Part shown: positions 30,307-44,255 of the stretch, in pieces | Layout of the letters: each line of letters begins with the position of its first letter | How positions within the stretch are numbered: position 1 is the stretch's first letter | Source: Lumbricus rubellus | Taxonomy: Eukaryota > Annelida > Clitellata > Crassiclitellata > Lumbricidae | Length of the DNA: 64,000 nucleotides | Assembly: GCA_945859605.1 (NCBI GenBank) | Contig: OX243812.1 | Location: 48,086,871-48,150,870 of the forward strand | Reading direction: 5' to 3' | Notes under the pieces: model-generated | What the model was told of the DNA's origin: nothing | Databases searched by the model: none | What the model saw: only the letters and a program-made list of their open reading frames with translations | Position numbers and translations under genes: made by a program

Positions 30307-33300
30307 ATGCTGAGAGCAACAGCTTGTGCTTCAAATATGAGGCAGGTTCTCATGAATTCCTTCCATCAACCTGGGACTAGGCTGCGTGCTCCACTTTCTT
30401 CAAACGTGCCTGAAGCGAATGTCCCTTACAAGTATGTTTTCCTGCATTCTGCTTGCAAAATATGTACTCAAATTAACTTATGAATAATATTATGTCATTT
30501 AATTTGCATCCTGATTAAACCATGCTGTATCGGTGTAAATATTATATTACTGTTTAAAAAATATTCCAATACTGTTGCATTACAAATTCTTTTACATGTT
30601 GTCTACTAGCAATGGACCAGTGCTGCACATGGCTTATTATTTTACAATTTACTTCTGTTTATATAGTTGCAGATTTAATTCTAATGCATTAATTGCATAT
30701 TCATTCTAATGCATTGAAAATGTCCTTGTAATGTTGTTAACTCAGAGACGTTTGAGTGATGATGCAAATAATTGACTGTCTTTAGAAACTTCACTATCTG
30801 TAAAAGTATTTCAAGTTTTAATTCCTTGTTGCAAGTAAAGAAGTGCTAAAACTTTTGCATGAGTGCAGTGATGCTGAGAAAGTGTGGATAGCCTGCTAGA
30901 CTATCAGTAAAGAGAGATAATCAGGGCTGTTAATATCGCGATAAAGTATCGCAATACTTGGTATCGCCGATACTTTTTTCAGTATCGCGGCGAGTATCGC
31001 GATAGTTTAATTTTGTTGGTATCGCATGCGTATCGCCGATACTTTTTTTTAGCCTGTAAGCGATACTCGATACCAATACTTTTTTCACAATAATATTTAT
31101 ATAATTTATGGTTTCTCATCGACTTGAATAAGTGACTCTTTGGTGCGATCTCACCGATCTGTAATCTTTGACCCGAATGGACGGAAATCTAGATCTATAA
31201 ATAGTCAAATGACCGGAAACGTGTCCTTAACTTAGATTCAAATACTAAGCCCAATTTTTTCTCTAGTCTTTCAAATCGGAGACATAAGGATTTTGGTGCA
31301 GAAAATGTGTGTGAGTGAGGAAGGGGACAGATATTTATCCGGCGCTGCAGATATATCTTGAGTTCTCTGGCTGCATGTCCACACGTCCAGAAATTGTATA
31401 TTATTTTGAACACTGGTTTGCCTGCTAGTGCAGGTGTGGAAAGACTTTTCTTTAGGAGGCCGAGTATTTACACCTTTGCGCACATCACTAAGCAGTCTAC
31501 ACTTAGAAATGATGTTTTTTAACGTATGGCGAAGTGGTAGGCTAGACTTATGGAAAGCATATAGATTAGTAGTTAGTAGGCTATGGCTAAGTGGTAGACT
31601 TATGGAGAGCATGTATACAGATTAGTAGTCACACTGCTTGTGCTGCTTAACACTGTTTAACGGACAATGGCATGTGCTTTTGTACTCATTAAACTTTAAA
31701 ACTTATGGAAAAGTACTGGTAAAAGTATTGGTATTGGTATTGCAATACTTTTAAGAAATAGTATTTGTATTGGTATTGCCAATACTTTTATTAGAAAGTA
31801 TTGGTATTGGTATTGCCAATACTTTTTTCCAGTATTGTTAACAGCCCTGGAGATAATGGAGATCTTTATGCCAAGGCTAAAGGAAATACTGTTAGTAGCA
31901 ATTCATATCCATTGAAACATAGTGGTGCTATTCTTGTTCTTGTGTGCTCAGCATTACTGGATGATTTGTGAGTGTTTCAGTTATACTACTACCATGCATA
32001 TGTATCTGCTGTAGGCAGTACAAACCGGAGGACTCTTCGTTGAAAGGCTCACTTCCAGATGCAGCTGATGTCGTTGTCATTGGAGGTGGAGTTATAGGAT
32101 GCTCAACGCTGTATCATCTGGCGAAATTTGGAGTGACTAATGCTGTGCTTATTGAACGACATCAGCTGACATCGGGAACAACTTGGCATACTGCTGGTAG
32201 GTGGCGCCAGGTTGAATCCTATGTATGCATGCATGTGTGTATGCATCGTATGTATGTATGTGTATGCTAGTGACCCATATATCAGTCGTCAGTCGAGACA
32301 GAGTGCATGGCTAAAGGCAAAATGCAAAAACTCTCCAACAATTTAGTACATTGAAACAGTCTACAATTCTATTCTATTCATGGACTTGTAAAGCACCTTT
32401 CAGAGTACAACCCTATCAGAGCCACTCGTGGTGCAAGGAACCTGTCAAAAAGGTAGTCTTAATGAGAGGGACAGAAATAGCAGTGCTCCATGGTAACATC
32501 TTAGCACTTGTTATAGCAGGAAGGTCATTCCAAAGCAGAATTATGCCTATCATTCTTTGCTTATTTAATTCTTTAAGTTGGTTCTATTTGTCAGTCAAAC
32601 TATTCCAATAAGCTGGTTACATGTTTAGTTGCTCTTGTCGTTTAGGTCTTGTCTGGAGCCTGCGTCCAAATGACCTTGAAGTGCGACTGTTGCGCGTCAG
32701 TCAGACTGTGATGAAGAGTTTGGAGTCGGAGACAGACGTCAACACCGGATGGATCAACAATGGCGGACTGTTCATCGCGTCGACAAAGGAACGTCTCGAT
32801 GAATACAAGCGACTCATGACGCTCGGAAAAGCGTTCGGTGTTGAATCGTTTGTCCTTGGACCGGAGGAGACGAAGAAACTTTACCCTCTGATGAATGTCA
32901 AGGACGTTTATGGAACGCTCTACTCACCAGCTGACGGAACCATTGATCCGGCTGGGTACTGCACCGCGCTCACAAGGGCGGCAACTCGTCTTGGGGCAAG
33001 GGTTGTTCAGAATTGCCCTGTGATTGATATAGAAACAAAGGAAGACGATTTTGGAACAAAGCGAGTTTCTGCTGTGCACACGGAGAAGGGAACGATAAGG
33101 ACTCGTGCGCTAGTCAACTGTGCAGGTTTATTGATTTATTAATTAGTTATTTCCTGCATAACTTATCAACAGCTCGTAATAATTTTGACGTTGTAGTTAG
33201 TAATCTTCTTTGTTTCTAAATTCTTTTCAGTACATTGTGGTTTTTCATCTTCACATTGAGAAAATTTGGTGTGGATAGTCAGCAGCCAGAATTGTCTGGA

Positions 33301-36300
33301 TTTATAATCAAACCATTGAAACAGAGCCAGGCATACATAGATGAAATAATTGAATAATCATGATTTTCTGTTTCAGGTGCTTGGGCTCCTCAGCTTGGTG
33401 AAATGGCTGGAGTGAAAGTGCCACTGATTGCGATGAAGCATGCGTACGTTGTAACGGAGCGGATCGAAGGCATTCAGAATATGCCAAACGTTCGCGATCA
33501 TGATTCATCTGTTTATCTGAAGCTGCAGGGTGATGCTCTGTCAGTTGGCGGATATGAATCGAATCCCATTTTCTGGGACAAGGTACCAGTATATGATGTG
33601 TTTTAGTTCTAGACTTGAGTGAAAAAAACAAGGGCTAGTCACTTCAGTTAATCCGGAGAGCTAGCCATGGGTGTGAATTTCAGAGTAACTTTTTTTAGCC
33701 TTTACACTATTAGTGGTTTGCTAAATTCCCGTCTCTAGCTGAAGATGAACAGTACAGTTAACTGTCTTTCGGTTAGCTGTTAAGTAGCATGTACATTGTA
33801 CATGCAGAAATTTGAAGCTTATGATTTACAATTTATATTGGTTTGTCAAATGTGACTACTACTGATGATAATCGTTTAGTTAATTCAGGCAGGCAAGTAC
33901 ACCATAAGGTTACATGGTTTGGAAATGACAGATGATAGCAGGTTTGAAAGGTGTTGAATTTAACATCGACCTTAGTTCAGCTTATAAATGAGTGCTTGTG
34001 CTTAGTGGCTCTTACTTAGAGAAAGTTCTGGACTGTGCTTATGCTGACCAGGTGCAGAAAGACTTTGCCTTTTCCTTGTTTGACCTCGATTGGGACGTCT
34101 TCAGTTCTAACATCGACGGTGCCATCAATCGTGTTCCTGTTATTGAAACAACCGGAATAAAGTCAACAGTTTGTGGTCCAGGTCGGTAGAACATTACCAA
34201 CATTAGATGTAGGGGAAAATGAAAAGTTGATATTGGTTTAAAAGATTGCTAGATTTCTAAATTGTGTTTTCATCATTCTCAGCCTTCATTTTACCCTTGC
34301 ACAATTGCTAATGTTACCAGTAGATTTTGCCAAGTGTGTTGTGGTTTTTATCTTTGAGACACTCGAGTGTTAGCTGTATTTTTTATATTCGGACTTCTAT
34401 GTGACTTTCTCTTGAATGCCTTAATTGTATACCACACATGGTGGCAGGGTTTCATCAGCTGTTGTCCCGAGGTTCTCAAATACACTTTTATTTGCTCTGC
34501 TGTGTCCTTGGTAGGTTTTCATTCTTGAATATGGTTTGTTTACTTTTAGAATCATTCACCGCTGATCATAAGCCTCTCATGGGGGAATCCCCAGAGGTCA
34601 GAGGTTACTTCCTTGGATGTGGTTTCAACAGCAGTGGAATGATGCTCAGTCAGTTCAGTGATTTCATTTTTCTCTCGATTTAATTTTTGAGGAAGTTCTC
34701 AAATTTATTTGTTTTGTTTCTATTGGTACATGTGTGATTAGCAGTGATTACAACAGTTTTCCAGCATACATCATTATGTTGGAGCTAGATGCAGGCAAAA
34801 TTAATAAGTTTTGATATCATCAGACATTGGACTTTCTATGTATCAATACATCTAACTGATTGCTGTGCGCATTATCCATCTGACCAAGTTTAAAATTGAC
34901 TGTGATGGTATAGTTGCATTAATTACTTGTTTTGTGATTGTATGTTGTATGGTAAATTGTATATATTGCACTTCGAGATCAGTAGATAATATACATATGG
35001 CAAGGTAGCCCTGCTTTTTTGAAAAATGTGTTCTAAAAAGATTTGCCTGAAAAACCTGAAACATGGTCCACTGAGTGGACGCTCTGGTTTTATTTTGTGT
35101 GGTGAAAAGATGGAAGACATCATTGCAACGTTGTTGATTGTTGAAATTGTATTGATAGTTCAATGTTGTGTTTGCTTCAGGTGGTGGATGTGGACAGGAG
35201 CTGGCAAGATGGGTGATTGATGGCCGGCCGCACGAAGACATGTACAGCTATGACATTAGGTCTTGTCTATTTTTTCACTTATTTTGTCTATTAGTCAATA
35301 TTTTATGAAAAGCGTACATTTGCACTCTTCTTTGAGCTGTAGTTTTCAATTATATGGTTCTGGGGAGGATTGTTTGGCCATACCACAAACATGAAAACAA
35401 CAATTACTCAGAAACAACTTTTCAACATAGGGAAATAGTTTTCCACGTCACGTTCCATTTTGATGAAGAAGTTATCTTCATTCCAGGACATCATACTGAC
35501 AGTGCTTGATGGTAGGAACTGCTGACCATGTTTTCTTTAACTCTATTATGACCTTACATTCCTAAATACATTCATGATCCTGATTGCTAAGGATTTGTGG
35601 GCTGTGTTGTCAGCAATGAGAATTATTGCATTTACACCTTGGCAGTTTGGTGATGTTAAGGTTTTTCTTTGCAGGCGGTTCACTGAGAAACTCACAGACA
35701 ATGATCGCTGGATCCGAGAAAGAAGCCATGAGTCATACGCGAAGAACTATTCCATCGTCTTTCCACATGATGAACCGCTGGCTGGAAGAGGGATGAGAAA
35801 GGACGTCCTCTACGATGTATGTTATCAAGGTCCGACTGTTTGGTCTGATCTAGTTAGTAATTGATTCAGATGGAGTGGGTCTTGATTGCCCCTAATCGGT
35901 GTCTGAACTTTAATTGGAAGAGATGTATTCTGGTCTAATTAATAGCTTTGTAGCAACTGCCATTCCTTACTCCTTTCTATTGAAAAGGGAGCTAAAGACT
36001 TTTGATTTTGCGGGATTCATCTCTAAGTACATATTATCCGTGAGGCATCATACCAGGTAAATTGAATTTAATGTTAGGAGACTTATGTTTGTCTTTGTTA
36101 CTCTAACTTGAACCCAGAAGTTAAGAGAACTTTAAGGTCACAATAATAATAGAGTAGATTCATGGCTTACCTGTAGTTTCTTTTCTTTGTCAAATTAAAT
36201 TTTAATTTTGACTTTGAATTTCAAACTTTTGCATTGCGCAGCATATGATTTTTAATCTGGAAGCTTTAGAACACCAGACTTAACATTAAAATTGAAATGA

Positions 36301-39300
36301 TTTTGTGAAATTTAAAATACAATCTTACTTGCTGTTCATTTTACTTTGTTCTCTCTGATGAATATTTAAAGTAATTTTCATTTAATTATTTGAATGATCT
36401 GTTTGAATGTTTCTTGTATTTCAGGTTCTTGGAAAAGCTGGCTGTGTTTTCCAGGAGCGCCATGGTTGGGAAAGACCCGGATGGTTTAAAGTGGATGACC
36501 CAGCACCCGTATATATTCAGAAAACATTCATTTTAATTAAGTCTGCAGAACTCGATGATTATTTTTTTTATCATTAATAATTTTTCACATTTAAATTTGT
36601 TAAAAAGCTATATTCAGTAAGGTTCCTTGGTATTTATAGCCCTTGTCAGTGACAAATCCAATGCTGCCAACAAAGCACGCTGCTCACTTAGCAGTGCTAG
36701 CATGCTGATTTATTTGAACTGAAAGATTGGTAACAAAGACATCCAAACTAATTATGAACAAATAACTAATACTATTAATAGATTAGCAATAAATATGGTT
36801 AATTTTGTAATTGCTATTACTTATTAAATTATTAGGCATGAATTGAAGCAAATTAACAATGAATTGTTAATTCATAACTGGTTGACTATTAAAAAATTAT
36901 TTAATTGTTAGCAGCCCTAATTTGCGAAAATGAATTGGTCAGTCAATACAGAAATGCATGGATTTAGAAGTGGAACTTAGCAAAAAAGCTCACAGTATTT
37001 GTTGTTGTATATAATTGTTATTGCTGTTGCTATTTTTTTTTGTTAACAATTCCTTAAGAAACTACTTATATAGCATATAATCATGTATGCATACTTGTTG
37101 GTTCAGATATACCTAATCAGACAACCTGCTACATAAGTTCTTTCTCATCCTCTCTGTCACTGTTCTGCTAGCGGTTGAAGACCATTTATTTCAATCATTG
37201 TGTTTGATCTGGAGTGCCTCTGATGTGTCTCTCTTGAAATGGCTCTATATAAATTTGCAGTTACAATGCCATTAACCAAGTAAAATAATGCAAAGTATAC
37301 ATACTACCATACATAGATACCTAGAAATGTAGCAATACTGTTGTGAGTAATAACTCACAAATTACGAATCATTAATCTAATAAGTTATGCTATCCCTGAT
37401 CTTGTTATGACGAGTGTTATGTGATGTCCTTTCCTCATTGGTTACTGGGATCATTTATTTCTTCAGCCGCTTCACTACGATTATTATGGAGCTTATGGAT
37501 CTAGCGTTCACAAAGAAAACAAGTATTACGACCGTTTGAAAATGGATTACACTTTCGACTTTCCGCTGCATCACGACACTGTTAGTCTGACTGTTAATGT
37601 TAAGTTTGTCTTTTCTTGTTCTGGCATGCCTGAGTACTGTGATAAAAAAATTTGACAATACTATATAAATGTGTGGCTATATTGAATTTCGAAGTTTTGT
37701 CAAAGTTGTGCATCATTGTGAATATTAATGATTTCAAAGTACTTTCATTTTGTATGGGTTTTTTTACGAAAAATGTGGCCAATAAGTTTCAGCAGAACTA
37801 AATGGATGAATAATATACTCCCTGAAACAGATCAGTTACTTCCAGACAACACAAAATTTGAAATGTGCAGTTGATGTTAGACATGCCTGCCACTTATAAT
37901 ATCTAGAGGAACTTCTGTTTTGAATATAGGTATATTTTATGTATAATGTATATAGATTTAGGTATTATGGGAATTATCGTCTGGGTTCTTTTGAGATGTA
38001 GTGAAAGAGACCCATACTATGATGTCAATGTCAGCATCTTTTCAAATGTTGATAAGAAGGTGATTTATTTTTATTTTATTTATTTATTTTACAGAGAATT
38101 TGATATAGCGCTCCTTCAAGGTTACTACTCAGGAGCGCTCCCAGTCCAACCCCGGTCGAATAAGACAGTTTTGAGAAGAGAAAGAAATGAAGTAGAAGTA
38201 GAAAGGCTAATAGGTATTTGACGAAGGATAACAGGGAGCTCATTCCAGGTCGCAGGGCCAGCCACGGAGAAAGCACGGCGCTGCCTGATTGCAGTCCGTG
38301 AGCGTGGAACGATAAGTACCGCTTGTGCAGCTGAGCGGAGAGAGCAGCGGCGTTGAACATGCATAGTCGAGCAACAGAGCTCCTGCAAGTATAAAGGAGC
38401 CAAACCCTCAAAGCAGCGCCGGACCAATACGGAAATTCTGTACGTAATGCGCTGTGGGTAAGGGAGCCAGTGGAGCACATCCCGCATGTACTCGGAGACT
38501 CGGCCAAATTTGGGAATGCGGCCTATGAGGCGGGCAGCAGTGCGCAGGACCCTATTTAGGGGCCCCACCCGAGAGGCTGGAAGTCCACCGTATATGGAAC
38601 TGCAGTAGTCCAAGCGTGAAACTACGAATGCATGAACAAGTGTTGAGGCTGCACTAGAAGTCAACGAGCGGGAAATGACCTTGAGCTGTCGAAGCTGGTA
38701 GTAACAGCTGCGACACAGAAGGTTAATGTGCCGCGTAAATGTGAGTTCCTGGTCAAGGATGACTCCCAAATTCCGGACAGAAGTGGAAAAAGTGAAATGT
38801 GGATATTTCAAGGATAGGGAAACTAAATCAATTTTGGAAAGCTGCTGGGGCGTTCCAAGCCAGATAAGCTGAGTCTTATTAGGGTTAAGGCGCAGGCGGT
38901 TTGAGGACATCCAGGACTGCAGGATTACTATAGTCTGGCTTATTGTTCCAACCGCTGCGTCAGCATGATTGATTCATGCATACATACACTGAGTTCAGAG
39001 TCTTCAGACTTGGTGTGCCAGTAGTTTCTAGCTGAGCTAGACCAAACCCTAGACTCCCTAAAGGATGCAAATATGATAGAACTTGTATGAATGATTGCTG
39101 ATTTTAAAATATTTAGTAAATTTTGTAGATAAAGGCGGAATGCCTTGGATGTCGAGAGAGAGTTGCAATTTTCGACATGTCATATTTTGGAAAGTTTTAC
39201 CTGACTGGACCAGATGCACAGGAGGCAGCTGATTGGATCTTCACAAATAATGTCAATCTATCACCAGGTGACATTAAGTAAAGTCTCTTTTGAAAGACTG

Positions 39301-42300
39301 CTAAGTAATTCTGCATTTAATCTGAAGCAGGTGTTCTGTCTTCTAGGCTGTCTAATGTCTATGTCTGATTTCTAGTTTTCCTAATATCGACCAGGCAACT
39401 ATTGAGGATTAAGATTTTTGCTATAGTTTTACTTGAAGCAACTATCAACTGATAGTTGTGCAACAGGATAAATTCACTGTTGGATATAAGTGGGTTGAAG
39501 CAGAGATTGGATTAGAGTTTGCTTGTCTGTCCCTCTATCATTCTTTGTTTTGGTTGAGGCTTGAAATTGTGAAAATTGTTCTGTCACAATCTGTGATTAC
39601 ATGAACTTGATTGACTCTCAACTCTCTTGATTTTTACCTCAATAGGATCCACCGTGTACACATGTATGTTGAACAAGAGGGGTGGAGTAGAGGCTGACCT
39701 CACAGTGAGTGTCCTTAACCCCAAAGATGAAGGAGAGATTGATCCAAAGTACAAAGGTCAGTAGAATACAATGCATAAAAAGCTTTATGATTTTCGCATC
39801 AGCCCATATAAGTATAATTTTAACACAACAGTATTGCAGAATTTTAAATGAGAATCAATTAATTATAAATTATTTTATTGCTTTAGAATTATATTAGGCA
39901 AATAATTTGTTGGGCATTAATTCAGAATTCTTTGTAATCATATGCAGGTTTAAAGAAAGGAACTTTGAGTCTGATATGATAAATTTCTGTTGTTGCAGTG
40001 TTATTAAAATGACATCACTTACTACAGAGCAAAACTGTATAAAAGAACCTTGTTTGAGAAGCCAATATAAATCGAAAACCCTACTTCCTTTCATACATGT
40101 GTGCTTTTGACTTAAACTTTCGAAATGGCGTTGTAGGTCGTGGTTTCTATTTGGCGATCGGAGGTGCAATCATTCAGCATGGCTTCTCGTACATTCAGAA
40201 TATCATTGAAGACCAGCATTTCAACTGCCAGTTGACGGATGTTTCGGAGGATATGGCAATGCTGAGTGTTCAAGGACCAAAAAGGTAAAGAGTCATCTTA
40301 TACACCTACCATTGATGTAGGTGTGGTTGAGTTGGCTCTGAGCTATTCAAGAGAAGGCTCAAATGCTGAGCTTCCCCTCTGAATTACTCAGAGGATTAAT
40401 GAATTTGACTTAGATTCTGACCTCTGTTTTTGCCAAATAGGGCTTGGTCCCATGCACTTTGTGCCTCTAGTTTAAATGCTGAGTTACAAATTTAGAAGTG
40501 ATGAGATTACGGTAAAGTAACATATTTGGAAGTGATAAGATTATGGTAAAGTAACATGTTCATTACTGGATGTTGCATCAAATGTAATAGGGACAGACAG
40601 GTGAAATGTAAGGTTAAGATTATGAGGCATTTTTCTCAGGATTTTTGCTTGAACCATGAGAATGACAAATTTTGCAATAAAAGAATTTTATGACTTATCA
40701 TGATGTTATGTGGGGCTCAAAGTGCGGACAATCTCTCTTCGATTCTTCATTAATTTCTTATACAACCATTGTGTTGACTTTTAACTATTATCCTTCTTAG
40801 ATGATAATGATTTAAATTGCTCTTGGAATTGTTTTATAAATAGTAATAATCTGTGAGCCTATTGTTGCGATATCTTTTTCCAGCCGTGAGCTGCTCCAAC
40901 CTCTGGTAAACGTGGACCTCAGTGATTCCAGTTTTCCATTCTCCTCACAAAAGGTACGGTATATACAGTGAAACACCGTTAACTCACACGAGTCTGGTTT
41001 ACATTTGGTGCCACCATGTCTCCTGATGCCACGAGATTAACGAGTGGACATCGTTAAAACACAGTACTTAGTTTAACGAAACGTAAGTATAAGGTGACTG
41101 ATAATGATGTTGAGAATACTGTTGACAATTATACCAGATTTCACATACAAGTGCTCGCAAATACGGCACATATGCTGACTCGCATTATGTTCTGTGTTAG
41201 ATCACATGGCCTGAAATAAAAACATTCGAAGGCACAATTTGCGCATATAGATCATTTTGTTTAGAGTATTTAAAGTATTTCCATTGTTCTCTGTAGGTTG
41301 TTCGAATTGCTGGCCATGAGATGAGAGCAATTCGACTGTCATTTGTTGGAGAGCTTGGCTGGGAACTACATATTCCCAATGATTCCGCGGAGATAGTTTA
41401 CAAGACTATCATGGCAGCGGGGAAACAGTACGATATTGTAAATGCTGGATATCGTGCTATTGACTCGCTCAGCATTGAGAAAGGTCTGCTTGAAACATTT
41501 ACATACTGAAGTTTATCTGCCAAAGTTTTGACCTACAACAAAGAATCAGCCTCATACACAGTCATAGTAATGCCCAGTATGCTATCTGTGCTAGTTAGCA
41601 TCATTTTGTTTTTTGTTCTGTCAAGCAAATCGTGTTGAGCTTTAAGAAGAGATTCTACCTTAGGCAAAGAATAAAAGTAATAAATAGTGCATACTTTAAG
41701 AATTTTATATTGTACATTATATATATACACAGACACCTACTTGTATATAATTTATATATTTAAGAGGGTCTTAGTATTTTTACTACTTCTCGTTGCAAAG
41801 GTTATCGTCACTGGCACGCAGACCTGAGATCAGACGATACTCCGCTGGAAGCGGGACTTGGCTTTACGTGCAAACTGAAGCACGATGTTCCGTTTCTTGG
41901 TCGTTCTGCACTGCAACAACAGAAGACGAGTGGACTCCAGAAGAGACTTGCTTGCTTTACCATCGATGAGTAGGTCACTCGTCTGTGCTTTGTATATCTT
42001 CATTACTTGCAAAAAGCCAAAGGATAGCAAAATCGGTTTTTCAAAGGTTCTTTTACCTGATTGTATTGCATATTTAAACATTTACATAATTCGCCTCTAG
42101 TAGGGTGAACCGTTCAGAGACGCTTCCAGTGCACAAGGCCCCATGAGAAGAGGCATACATAATATATGGATGGGCCTTTAAGACTTAGAAATAAAAGTCT
42201 TGCAGTTGTTTAGTCTTCAGTCTTGAAAAATATGGAAAGGTGGAAATTTTTTACTCTGATGTGTATCAATTTCAGGCATGTCCCTCTTCATGGTTTGGAG

Positions 42301-42540
42301 GCTATCTGGAAAGACGACAAAGTAGTTGGCTTCTTGCGAAGAGCTGACTACGGATTCTCCATCGGAAAGAGCATCGGATACGGATACGTGACTCATCCAG
42401 AAGGAAAACCAGTGACAACAGATTTCCTCAAGTCTGGAAATTACTTCCTTGAGCATCTCGGGATTATGCTGCCTGCTAAGATCTACACTCAGTCACCTTT
42501 TGATCCCAAAAATCAAAGGGTTAAAGGGGTGTATATGTAG
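30307..42540 (+). CDS. SARDH: Sarcosine dehydrogenase, mitochondrial (17 coding exons)
   Basis: A flavoenzyme of the mitochondrial matrix that oxidatively demethylates sarcosine to glycine, passing formaldehyde-level carbon to tetrahydrofolate. Exons: 30307-30431, 32015-32196, 32646-33125, 33377-33582, 34052-34181, 34550-34648, 35181-35259, 35675-35816, 36425-36508, 37467-37580, 39129-39267, 39646-39756, 40137-40284, 40884-40953, 41297-41483, 41801-41969, 42276-42540. All introns are GT-AG and the phases add to an unbroken 909 codons (vertebrate enzyme about 918). The N-terminus is Arg/Ser/Asn-rich and nearly acid-free, as in a matrix-targeting peptide. GGGVIG (65-70) is the Rossmann FAD loop. 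H100 in [10 protein letters not shown] aligns with the covalent FAD histidine. A folate-binding GCV-T-like half follows (about 480-900) and the protein ends RVKGVYM. The exon 3 donor (GTTTAT) is weak. Exon 5 has tandem acceptors 6 nt apart. Dimethylglycine dehydrogenase is the close paralogue but fits less well. Confidence 0.95.
30922..31849. mobile_element. hAT element in SARDH intron 1, CAGGGCTGTTAA termini
   Basis: CAGGGCTGTTAA..TTAACAGCCCTG is flanked by the perfect duplication GAGATAAT (30914-30921, 31850-31857). Both ends are packed with short TATCGCGATA/GTATTGCCAATAC-type palindromes, probable subterminal transposase-binding repeats. No transposase frame is visible in the 928 bp. Confidence 0.95.
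38069..38940 (-). mobile_element. 5'-truncated CR1/L2-like LINE in SARDH intron 10
   Basis: Antisense to SARDH. An uninterrupted frame of about 270 codons (38940 down to 38125) reads [63 protein letters not shown] and [14 protein letters not shown]. It is the palm end, thumb and C-terminus of a non-LTR reverse transcriptase. The 3' UTR ends GGAGCGCTCCTGAGTAG..GAAGGAGCGCTATATC with an AATAAATAAA-type tail (38069-38095). The intact frame suggests a fairly young copy. Confidence 0.9.
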
Positions 42541-43293
42541 ATGTTTGAGCCTTAGCTATTTAATGGAATCATGACATACTTTGACATTAATTTTCTTTGG
42601 TACCATGCACTCTAATACAGCTGACTGTGTAATATAACTTAGCATTTTGTGTGCAGCAGTAGAATTGCAGCAGTTAGGATTATGATATATTTTGCTGTTA
42701 TGCAACTATCTTTATATGGTGAAAAAGAGACCAGATATGTCCTGAACTTTGCATACATTGTTTATTAGTGGGGTTTGAAGTTTCATCTTATTGCCTCAGT
42801 TCAGTAATGTTTAACTACTGTTCTAACTTTGCATGAATATGAGTTATGGTTATTATCATGTTGCAACTATTATCTATTTATGTGTGTGATTGCCTGAGGT
42901 TGTAACCAACCAGCGTACAGATGATATGGTGCTGATTTCTGTACCTTCTCAGTTGCTTGCTCCAGAATGTGGCCTGCTGTTCATATGTACTTGTTTTAAT
43001 ATCTAGTAACAGAATTCGCCAATTTCGTCAGAACATTTATCAACATTTTAGGATTAAAACACGTGAACTGGCTTAGTTATGACTGGCTATTCAGTGAGGC
43101 TTCCAGTCTCAAGTCAACGTGTTTGGCAATTGTTGTGTTCCGCTTGTGGAGATTTGCAGGTGCTGTATGTCAATGTGTGCCTTCTGACGACATGGAATTG
43201 CCTCTTGGAACAGCTTTATGGTGCAAATGCATTTTTTGAATTTGACTCTGTTAAGACTCTGTTCTGAAAACGGAGAGCCAATTCCTCGGAAGG
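42541..43293. other. SARDH 3' flank
   Basis: Presumed 3' UTR and flank. There is no AATAAA close to the stop; ATTAAA at about 43053 is a weak candidate. No gene is recognised. Confidence 0.4.
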
Positions 43294-43805
43294 GGCAACA
43301 TCAAATTTCCTTTAGAAGCGGATGGACACCAACTAGAACAGACAGAGAACTTCGTGTATCTGGGGGGAACCATTAGCACAAATGGAGAATCTGAAAAAGA
43401 CGTGGATAGAAGAATCGGGCTGGCCAGAGGAATACTGCAAGTGCTGGGTAAGGTTTGGAGCTTGAAGGAAATAGGAAAGGCCACTAAAGTTCAGATGTAT
43501 GAGACGTTGGTGCTGAGTGCATTGTTGTACAATTCGGAGACTTGGACACTGAGGGAAGCACAGAAGCAGCGGTTGAGGGTGTTTGAAATGGCATGCTTAT
43601 GAAAGATAGAAGGTGTCACGAGAAGGGATAGGATTAGCAATACAGAGATATACAACAGACTGAATATTCAGCATGATATAATACACAAAATCCAAAGTAA
43701 ACGGCTATGCTACTTTGGCCACGTATCCAGAATGAGGGATGAGAGATACCCGAAGGTAGCTGTCAATGGATATGTGCATGGAAAAAGAAAAAAGGGAAGA
43801 CCAAG
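43294..43805 (+). pseudogene. LINE reverse-transcriptase C-terminal relic
   Basis: One frame reads ENFVYLGGTISTNGESEKDV, RRIGLARGILQVLGKVW, VLSALLYNSETWTL, then an in-frame TGA, then RDRISNTEIYNRL, RLCYFGHVSRMRDERYP and KRKKGRPR. YLG..I...G....D...RI, LLY..ETW and GH..RM signatures belong to RTE/L1-like endonuclease-reverse transcriptases. Five-prime truncated, with one internal stop. A different LINE lineage from the CR1/L2-like copies elsewhere. Confidence 0.85.
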
Positions 43806-44167
43806 ATGCTCATGTGGTCGTTTGAGTTTCAATTTGTTCTAAGTGACTCTGCATTTGGATTCACTGTTCTTGAACTTGTGCTTTAAGCAACATGTCAAAG
43901 TACATTACATCACACTGCAAACCATTACGTCCATGGAGAAATTCCTACATGTCCCCCATAGCAAAAATGTCTCTCAAATATGAAATTAACAATCAAGTGG
44001 GGTCATAGTCCTAAGAATGAAGATTATAGACATATTTCTCGGCCAGTCAGTTAAATAACCATTATTATTAGCCTCTAATTATTATTCTGTTGCAACAGTC
44101 CAATCTGTTATGATAATACATGTACTTCGTAATGGTTACTCCAATATTTCAAATTCAGTGTCTTTCG

Positions 44168-44189
44168 TTTGTTTATTTATTTATTTATT

Positions 44190-44254
<65 letters not shown>
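44168..44254. repeat. (TTTA)n(CA)n microsatellite
   Basis: TTTA repeats to 44189, then (CA)n to 44254. Confidence 0.95.

Positions 44255-44255
<1 letters not shown>

Noticed and set aside
40968..41095. hAT element starting CAGTGAAACACCGTTAA in SARDH intron 14
   Set aside because: The left end looks plausible, but I could not find the opposite end with a target duplication.
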